Below, piece by piece: positions 56,747 through 64,000 of a stretch of DNA of 64,000 nt. Position 1 is the stretch's first letter. Each line of letters opens with the position of its first letter. A program made the position numbers and the translations under genes. Origin of the DNA: Kordiimonas aquimaris. GTDB lineage: Bacteria; Pseudomonadota; Alphaproteobacteria; Sphingomonadales; Kordiimonadaceae. The stretch spans positions 124,001-188,000 of the forward strand of contig NZ_JAOBPO010000005.1 in the NCBI RefSeq assembly GCF_025574485.1, given 5' to 3'. A model generated the notes under the pieces. It did no database searches. It worked only from the letters and a program-made list of their open reading frames with translations, and had not been told where the DNA came from.

Positions 56747-56858
56747 TGACGATATCACGCCAGCCTGCGATGTCGTCAGGAGTCTGTCAGCCCAAAGCAG
56801 ACTCCAACTGTGACGAGACCCACCCCGGGGGCGCTCTTAGAGCGCCCCCAATTATTTG
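56747..56858 (+). ncRNA. Candidate structured RNA (small RNA or ilvB leader)
   Basis: Three hairpins in a row: GACGATATC/GATGTCGTC (56748-56756 with 56769-56777, one wobble), GGAGTCTG/CAGACTCC (56779-56786 with 56798-56805, perfect), and GGGGGCGCTC/GAGCGCCCCC (56827-56836 with 56840-56849, perfect, 3-base loop) followed by AATTATTT. This resembles the shape of alphaproteobacterial small RNAs ending in a terminator. I know no named family that it matches. It could instead be a leader that ends transcription before ilvB. Confidence 0.4.
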
Positions 56859-57064
56859 AGAGGTGTTTTCTTTTTAAAAAGCATCTCTTTTACGGCGGTG
56901 TACAATGCCGATGACGTTGCTGAATACATAGCGCTTTAGCAATAAGCGTGTGATGAAGCGAGCGTCGGCGGAGACTGTTGCAGGTATGTATATTTGGGTG
57001 AAAATTAGGTGTAACAGCGAAAGCTGTTCACTATTGTATAGTAACTGAATTGTGGGCCGTGACC
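56859..57064 (+). other. Rest of the ilvB upstream region
   Basis: A further imperfect hairpin, AGAGGTG (56859-56865) with CATCTCT (56882-56888) and an AT-rich core, ends in TTT. A GAAA-looped stem AACAGC/GCTGTT lies at 57013-57028, 36 bases before ilvB. Short frames exist (for example 20 codons from 56983 containing two Leu codons in a row), but none is rich enough in Ile, Val and Leu codons to call a leader peptide. Confidence 0.4.
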
Positions 57065-58858
57065 ATGACTGCTGCAACAACAATTGATTCTGCCAAGACT
57101 GCCGATGCACCAATAATTAGTGGTGCTGAAATGATTCTTAAGACATTGGCGGAGCTTGGTGTCGAAGTCATTTTTGGTTACCCTGGTGGGGCGGTCTTAC
57201 CTATTTATGACGAGATTTTTAAGCAAGACAAAATAAAGCATATTTTAGTGCGTCATGAACAGGCAGCAACGCATGCGGCGGAGGGTTATGCCCGTGCAAC
57301 CGGAAAGCCGGGTGTTGTTCTGGTGACGTCAGGGCCAGGCGCTACAAACGCTGTAACTGGTTTGACAGATGCAATGCTTGATTCGATCCCCATGATTTGT
57401 ATCACAGGGCAAGTTGCGCGGCATCTCATAGGTAATGATGCCTTTCAGGAAGCAGATACAGTTGGTATCACACGACCCTGCACCAAACATAATTACTTGG
57501 TGAAAGAAACTTCGGATATTCCGCTTGTCCTTTCCGAGGCTTTCTATGTTGCAACAAATGGCCGACCAGGGCCTGTGGTCATTGATATGCCGAAAGATGT
57601 ACAGGTTGATAAGGATGCGTTCCTACCTGTTACACAAGCTACGCACCGCACATACCGCCCGCAACTGGAAGGCGATGAAGCAGCGATACGTGAAGCTGTT
57701 GCTGCGATGGCAAAAGCAACAAGACCAGTGATCTATTCTGGTGGTGGTGTAATAAACTCCGGCCCTGAAGCATCTAGGTTACTTATCGAATTCGCGCACC
57801 TTACCGGGTTTCCTGTAACCAGCACGCTTATGGGACTGGGTGCATTTCCTGCTAGTGATAAGCAATTTCTTGGCATGCTTGGTATGCATGGTACATGGGA
57901 AGCTAATCATACCATGCATGATTGCGATGTTATGCTGGCGATGGGAGCGCGTTTTGATGATCGTGTGACCGGGCAAATTGATAAATTTTCACCGGGATCA
58001 CAAAAGATTCATGTGGATATTGACCTTTCTTCAATCAACAAGAACGTTGCAGTTGAGATACCGATCATTGGCGATGCTGAACACGTGCTGCGCCGCATGA
58101 TCGATATTTGGAACGAAGAAGGTTACGGTAAAAAACAGCCACCTCTGGATACTTGGTGGCAACAGATTGATGTTTGGCGCAGCAAGCAATGTCTTGCTTA
58201 CGAAGATAGCAGCGACATTATTATGCCGCAGAAGGCTCTAGAGCGTTTGCAAGCTCTGACGAGAGATCACGATACAATTATTTCCACCGAAGTTGGTCAG
58301 CACCAGATGTGGGCGGCACAATTTATGGAGTTTGAAGGTCCAAACAGGTGGTTAACATCTGGTGGTCTTGGCACAATGGGCTACGGCTTGCCTGCCGCTA
58401 TGGGGGCACAACTTGCATTTCCGGATAATCTTTGCATCGATATTGCTGGAGAAGCATCTATTCAAATGAATATCCAGGAACTGGGAACACTCAAGCAATA
58501 TAACTTACCGGTTAAGATATTTATTCTGAATAATGAATTCATGGGTATGGTGCGCCAATGGCAGGATTTGAGTTACGATGGAAGGCATTCAGAAAGTTAT
58601 TCAGACTCGCTACCTGACTTCGTCGCGCTTGCTAATGCATATGGTATTAAGGGAATGCGTGTTTCAGATCCAGCTGACCTCGATAAAACCATCACTGAAA
58701 TGATTGCGCATGACGGGCCGGTTGTTGTTGATTGTCAGATTGCAAAACTTGAAAACTGTTTCCCAATGGTACCAGCAGGTGCCGCACACAATGAGATGAT
58801 GCTTTCGAGCGATGGCGGGATTAAAACAACTGATGCAGATGCATTAGCTGTTGTTTAG
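57065..58858 (+). CDS. ilvB: Acetolactate synthase large subunit
   Basis: TPP enzyme that starts Val/Leu and Ile synthesis. TPP-binding N domain with [17 protein letters not shown] and [20 protein letters not shown] (about 40-85, catalytic E in HEQAA), FAD-site central domain, and C-terminal TPP domain with [17 protein letters not shown], where the usual GDG is GEA, and [17 protein letters not shown] at 57065 is chosen over an in-frame TTG 15 bases earlier; neither has a strong ribosome site. 597 residues. First of ilvB-ilvN-ilvC. Confidence 0.97.
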   Translation: MTAATTIDSAKTADAPIISGAEMILKTLAELGVEVIFGYPGGAVLPIYDEIFKQDKIKHILVRHEQAATHAAEGYARATGKPGVVLVTSGPGATNAVTGLTDAMLDSIPMICITGQVARHLIGNDAFQEADTVGITRPCTKHNYLVKETSDIPLVLSEAFYVATNGRPGPVVIDMPKDVQVDKDAFLPVTQATHRTYRPQLEGDEAAIREAVAAMAKATRPVIYSGGGVINSGPEASRLLIEFAHLTGFPVTSTLMGLGAFPASDKQFLGMLGMHGTWEANHTMHDCDVMLAMGARFDDRVTGQIDKFSPGSQKIHVDIDLSSINKNVAVEIPIIGDAEHVLRRMIDIWNEEGYGKKQPPLDTWWQQIDVWRSKQCLAYEDSSDIIMPQKALERLQALTRDHDTIISTEVGQHQMWAAQFMEFEGPNRWLTSGGLGTMGYGLPAAMGAQLAFPDNLCIDIAGEASIQMNIQELGTLKQYNLPVKIFILNNEFMGMVRQWQDLSYDGRHSESYSDSLPDFVALANAYGIKGMRVSDPADLDKTITEMIAHDGPVVVDCQIAKLENCFPMVPAGAAHNEMMLSSDGGIKTTDADALAVV

Positions 58859-58892
58859 CAATTTACTGCAGATGAGTTGAGCGGAATATTCA

Positions 58893-59405
58893 ATGAAAGA
58901 ACAAGGTACAATCGCAACACATACCATTAGTGTTTTGGTGGATAACGAGGCTGGTGTGCTGGCGCGGGTTAGTGGCTTGTTTTCAGGTCGCGGATACAAC
59001 ATCGAAAGCCTGACTGTGGCAGCTGTTAATAATGGTGATGATCGATCAAGGATCACGATTGTTACTACGGGAACGCGCATGGTTATTGAGCAGATCAAAG
59101 CGCAGTTGGACCGGCTGGTGCCGGTACATAAAGTTGCTGACCTGACAATAGACGGCGCTCACATTTCACGAGACCTTGCGCTTGTGAAAGTGTCTGGTGA
59201 AGGCGAGAAGCGCGTTGAGGCACTGCGTATTGCAGATGCATTCCGCGCACGTGTTATCGATTCTTCCCGTTCTAGTTTTATATTTGAGCTAACAGGGTCA
59301 GCAGAAAAGCTGAACGCTTTTACAGAAATTATGAGTGAGCTTGGTTTGGTTGAAGTTGCGCGTACGGGTGCTGTGGCACTTTCGCGCGGGAAAACCGGAC
59401 TATAA
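58893..59405 (+). CDS. ilvN: Acetolactate synthase small (regulatory) subunit
   Basis: ACT-domain subunit that gives valine feedback control to IlvB. The 170-residue (IlvH-length) form has the N-terminal ACT domain HTISVLVDNEAGVLARVSGL then FSGRGYNIESLTVA (about residues 8-42) and a C-terminal ACT-like domain (about 85-160). GCGGAA precedes the ATG. It lies 34 bases after ilvB and 57 before ilvC, so it belongs to one transcript. Confidence 0.97.
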   Translation: MKEQGTIATHTISVLVDNEAGVLARVSGLFSGRGYNIESLTVAAVNNGDDRSRITIVTTGTRMVIEQIKAQLDRLVPVHKVADLTIDGAHISRDLALVKVSGEGEKRVEALRIADAFRARVIDSSRSSFIFELTGSAEKLNAFTEIMSELGLVEVARTGAVALSRGKTGL

Positions 59406-60482
<1,077 letters not shown>

Positions 60483-60500
60483 TTGCTGATTTATTATCAA

Positions 60501-60546
60501 AGATACAAGAAGGGCTGCTGGATAAACCAGTGGCCTTTTTTGTATC
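60501..60546 (+). terminator. Long imperfect terminator hairpin after ilvC
   Basis: The inner stem AAGGGCTGCTGG (60510-60521 region) pairs with CCAGTGGCCTT (60527-60537 region) with a bulge and a T6 tail; the outer arms AGATACAA (60501-60508) and TTGTATCT (60540-60547) are also complementary. It separates ilvBNC from leuA. Confidence 0.8.
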
Positions 60547-60660
60547 TTATATACTCAGGTACAGTGCATTAAATCGGCAAACAGGTTTTGTTCGGCGATC
60601 TGCTATCAAACGATGCTTCTGAGGTGAGTATGTTAGTAATCACCTTTGATGATATTGTAA

Positions 60661-60666
60661 TATAAT
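60661..60666 (+). promoter_or_regulatory. Possible -10 element before the leuA leader ORF
   Basis: TATAAT, a perfect -10 hexamer, 75 bases before the 51-codon ORF. No good -35 is found at 16-18 bases, so the promoter is uncertain. Confidence 0.3.
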
Positions 60667-60740
60667 TACTCAAAATTACGGCTTGCAATAATAATAGGTC
60701 ATGTTATTTCTTGCTTTGTGAAACTTAATGGGCATTTGAT

Positions 60741-60896
60741 ATGAGCATTCAACCACGCCGCGAAACGCAAGGCAAAGCTATTGCAGCCATAAGGCAGCAA
60801 CAAATCGCTGTGCGTATTCGGTATGCTGCCATAACCTCTACGGCGTTGCTGATGGTGCTCATGCTACTAGGGTCGGGCCGACTAATCGGCCCTTAA
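60741..60896 (+). CDS. 51-codon leucine-rich small ORF before leuA (possible leader peptide)
   Basis: The frame runs from ATG at 60741 to TAA at 60894. The N-terminal half is basic (MSIQPRRETQGKAIAAIRQQ), the C-terminal part hydrophobic and Leu-rich (TALLMVLMLLGSGRLIGP), with a CTA CTA pair at 60864-60869. The final codons overlap a hairpin (60875-60892), which itself competes with a longer one. This is what an attenuation leader for a leucine gene would look like, but a small one-helix membrane protein is also possible. Ribosome site weak. Confidence 0.5.
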   Translation: MSIQPRRETQGKAIAAIRQQQIAVRIRYAAITSTALLMVLMLLGSGRLIGP

Positions 60897-60939
60897 GCAC
60901 ACCAGCAGAAACGTATGTATTCGTTTCGGTGCTTAAGGG
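60875..60939 (+). promoter_or_regulatory. Two overlapping hairpins in the leuA leader
   Basis: Hairpin A: GGGCCGA (60875-60881), loop CTAA, TCGGCCC (60886-60892). Hairpin B: CCCTTAAGCAC (60890-60900) with GTGCTTAAGGG (60929-60939), plus inner GAAACG (60908-60913) with CGTTTC (60922-60927). A and B share bases 60890-60892, so both cannot be complete at once. No U-tract follows B, so if it regulates, it need not be a classic terminator. Confidence 0.5.
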
Positions 60940-60991
60940 GACTGCTAGAGCTATTCATTACCCAGTATCAATATAAATTCAGGAAAATCCC

Positions 60992-62539
60992 ATGTCACAC
61001 AGTGATAAGGACAGTGTTCGCATATTTGACACAACGCTACGCGATGGTGAACAGTCACCTGGCGCATCAATGACTATTGAAGAAAAAATACGCATTGCTG
61101 AACTATTGGAAGCTATGCGCGTTGATATTATCGAGGCAGGTTTTGCCATTGCGTCAAACGGTGATTTTGAGTGCGTGCAGAAAATTGCACAGCAAATTAA
61201 ACAGTCTACAGTTTGCTCTCTAGCGCGCGCAGCCTTGCCTGACATTGATCGCGCAGCCGAGGCACTGAAACAGGCAGCTCGTCCAAGAATTCACACTTTC
61301 ATAGCAACTAGCCCTTTGCATATGAAAGTTAAGCTTCAAATGGAGCCAAAAGCGGTAATTGAAGCCATTCACGCATCGGTTAGCCATGCAAGAAATTTTG
61401 TCGATGATGTGGAATGGAGCGCGGAAGATGCGACGCGTACCGAGATGGATTTTTTATGTCAGGCGGTTGAAACGGCAATTAAAGCTGGTGCAACCACGAT
61501 CAACTTACCTGACACGGTTGGTTATACAACACCAAGAGAATACAGAGAGATGTTCCAGTCGGTGATTAACCGCGTTCCCGGCGCTGCCAAAGCCATTTTC
61601 TCCACTCACTGTCACAATGATCTTGGTTTGGCTGTTGCTAATTCTCTTGCGGGTGTTGAGGGAGGTGCGCGCCAAATTGAATGTACAATCAACGGTATCG
61701 GTGAACGGGCCGGTAATGCTGCCATGGAAGAGGTTGTTATGGCACTGCGTACACGTGCTGATGCCATGCCTTACCACACAAATATAGAGACAACGTCGAT
61801 TATGAAAGCAAGCAAGCTGGTATCAACTGTTACTGGCTTTAATGTGCAGAATAATAAAGCAATTGTCGGCGCAAATGCTTTTGCTCACGAATCTGGTATC
61901 CATCAAGATGGTATTCTGAAGAATGCTGAAACTTATGAGATTATGACGCCAGAATCGGTGGGAGTTACCAAAACCACTTTAGTCATGGGGAAATTGTCAG
62001 GCCGCGCTGCTTTTGCGGACAAATTAAAAGACCTTGGTTATGAACTTGGCGACAATGCATTTCAGGATTGTTTTCGGCGGTTTAAGGAGCTCGCTGATCG
62101 CAAGAAGAATATATACGATGAAGATATTATTGCGCTGGTTGATGATGAAGTCGCAACTGCAGAAAACCGCCTTCGCCTTGTTGCGTTGAATACACACTCG
62201 TCCACGGATGGCACAGCGGTTGCAGACTTGACGATGTCTATTGACGGGGAGCCGAAGAAGTCTGTTGTGTATGGTGCTGGCCCAGTTGATGCCGTGTTTA
62301 ACGCTGTGAAAGATGTGATGGACTGGCACCCGCGACTGGTTATTTTCCAGGTTCATGCAATTACACAAGGGACCGATGCCCAAGCAGAATGCACAGTTCG
62401 TTTGGAGGAGGATGGTCGTACGGTTAACGGCCAAGGCGCTGACGAAGACACAATAACGGCTGCGGCTCGTGCTTATATTGCTGCGATGAACAAGCTAATG
62501 ATTAAACGCGAAAAGAGAGCCATTGCTGCAACAGGCTGA
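60992..62539 (+). CDS. leuA: 2-isopropylmalate synthase
   Basis: First dedicated step of leucine synthesis. The DRE-TIM barrel starts [17 protein letters not shown] (about residues 9-25) with metal residues and [16 protein letters not shown] (about 206-221); the C-terminal LeuA dimer/regulatory domain (about 390-505) binds leucine for feedback. AGGAAAA lies 8 bases before the ATG. 515 residues is the bacterial LeuA1 length. The gene is transcribed behind the leader region described above. Confidence 0.98.
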   Translation: MSHSDKDSVRIFDTTLRDGEQSPGASMTIEEKIRIAELLEAMRVDIIEAGFAIASNGDFECVQKIAQQIKQSTVCSLARAALPDIDRAAEALKQAARPRIHTFIATSPLHMKVKLQMEPKAVIEAIHASVSHARNFVDDVEWSAEDATRTEMDFLCQAVETAIKAGATTINLPDTVGYTTPREYREMFQSVINRVPGAAKAIFSTHCHNDLGLAVANSLAGVEGGARQIECTINGIGERAGNAAMEEVVMALRTRADAMPYHTNIETTSIMKASKLVSTVTGFNVQNNKAIVGANAFAHESGIHQDGILKNAETYEIMTPESVGVTKTTLVMGKLSGRAAFADKLKDLGYELGDNAFQDCFRRFKELADRKKNIYDEDIIALVDDEVATAENRLRLVALNTHSSTDGTAVADLTMSIDGEPKKSVVYGAGPVDAVFNAVKDVMDWHPRLVIFQVHAITQGTDAQAECTVRLEEDGRTVNGQGADEDTITAAARAYIAAMNKLMIKREKRAIAATG

Positions 62540-62712
62540 TATGTCCAAAACAATTTTAATAAAGTTTCCAGCTTTTGGTGCGCATTTTTCTGTTTCAAAC
62601 ACTGGAAATATCTCTTTTTTTACTAAACATGCAAAAAAAAACAAAAACTCGCCTCATTAGCCTGCCAATAGACTTGTATCCGCAGTATAACTGGCCCATA
62701 ACCAGCGGTGGG

Positions 62713-62727
62713 GTTGGTTCTACCAAC
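62713..62727 (+). repeat. Short dyad before mreB
   Basis: GTTGGT (62713-62718) and ACCAAC (62722-62727) with a 3-base gap, 28 bases before mreB and about 35 bases after a possible -10 TATAAC. It could be an operator or a leader hairpin. The remainder of 62540-62754 includes an A-rich stretch and no gene. Confidence 0.35.
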
Positions 62728-62754
62728 TGTTTGTTCAAGAATGTGAGGCGCTAA

Positions 62755-63789
<1,035 letters not shown>

Positions 63790-63843
63790 TCGACCTGTTT
63801 CGCCGTTTTAGTGAAGGTGGCTCTTAACAGGAAGAGGTGATCA

Positions 63844-64000
63844 ATGCGTAGAGAAAACATCAGCGCCAGCCGTGCGCGCCTTAGGCGCAGTGCACGTGGG
63901 CGCGATGCGTTTTGGCTCTACATGATTGTAGCTCTTGTTTTGTTATTTCTTGAAATGCTTGGCCCAGGAGTGCCGCGAACAATTCGTGGGTATGCAAATG
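63844..64000 (+). CDS. mreC: Rod-shape protein MreC (5' end, cut by window edge)
   Basis: The first 52 codons are visible: a very basic cytoplasmic head (RARLRRSARGR) and one membrane helix (FWLYMIVALVLLFLEML, about residues 22-39), as in MreC. AGGAAGAGGTG precedes the ATG. Position right behind mreB makes the assignment safe. Confidence 0.9.
   Translation, partial: MRRENISASRARLRRSARGRDAFWLYMIVALVLLFLEMLGPGVPRTIRGYAN

Noticed and set aside
56770-56859. 29-codon frame through the hairpins before ilvB as a leader peptide
   Set aside because: It contains few Ile, Val or Leu codons and no run of them, so it does not fit attenuation; the RNA structure is the stronger signal.
58440-58460. GEA in place of GDG in the TPP motif of IlvB as a sign of inactivity
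   Set aside because: The rest of the motif through the NN pair is intact and, from memory, alphaproteobacterial IlvB proteins vary here; it is not evidence for loss of function.

Overview
The window is a chromosomal stretch of an alphaproteobacterium of moderate, slightly AT-leaning base composition. The placement rests on several independent signs: petABC, hemF, a two-piece (circularly permuted) ssrA, an SspB of the alphaproteobacterial type, the order bamD-recN-ligA, the order hflK-hflC-degP, head-to-head serB/miaA, and a Nudix-DUF6111-CCA-adding enzyme cluster. Protein style and gene order would fit a marine Kordiimonadales-like lineage, but that finer placement is inference. Nearly all genes are housekeeping. 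I see no prophage, insertion sequence, CRISPR array, rRNA or tRNA gene.

Layout: 1-4150 holds an orphan membrane protein, an FprA-type ferredoxin-NADP reductase, an MddA-like thiol methyltransferase and an orphan gene. 4116-6300 is groES-groEL behind a perfect CIRCE operator. 6360-11520 holds an M28 peptidase lipoprotein, an ATC-hydrolase-like protein, an acetyltransferase, and a tight operon DUF1285-Nudix-DUF6111-CCA enzyme. 11520-13990 is a leftward block (SYLF protein, then trmL-hemF-yqaA). 14270-16960 is the bc1 complex operon petABC with a terminator. 17100-20500 carries a cupin, a MazG-like/PAS pair, and a MarR regulator divergent from ilvE. 20671-26570 is bamD-recN-ligA-DUF389. 27171-32392 is leftward uvrD-prmA and a ClC channel with CBS domains. 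32569-40230 has AsmA, a ribbon-helix-helix protein, an AlkC-type DNA glycosylase, a GNAT, class I fumarase and sspB.

40553-46370 is the most accessory-looking part: two tandem exported metallo-beta-lactamase-fold proteins, then permuted ssrA on the minus strand, a BLUF photoreceptor, and a LysR regulator divergent from a membrane di-iron hydroxylase. 46462-49745 is thyA and folA with a CHASE-like sensor histidine kinase between them. 49742-54820 is apbC, hflK-hflC and degP. 54831-64000 holds serB/miaA, then branched-chain amino acid genes ilvB-ilvN-ilvC and leuA, then mreB and the start of mreC.

I found no clearly new multi-gene system. The best leads are non-coding or small: a leucine-rich 51-codon ORF overlapping competing hairpins directly before leuA (possible attenuation leader); three to four consecutive hairpins with a promoter-like start between miaA and ilvB (possible small RNA or ilv leader); the permuted tmRNA with tag ANDNDVELAIAA; a roughly 80-100 residue insertion inside the HhH region of LigA; the sensor kinase embedded in the thymidylate/folate locus; and a G8 tract inside one of the two paralogous metallo-hydrolases. 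All start choices, promoters and RNA structures were read by eye and not computed.
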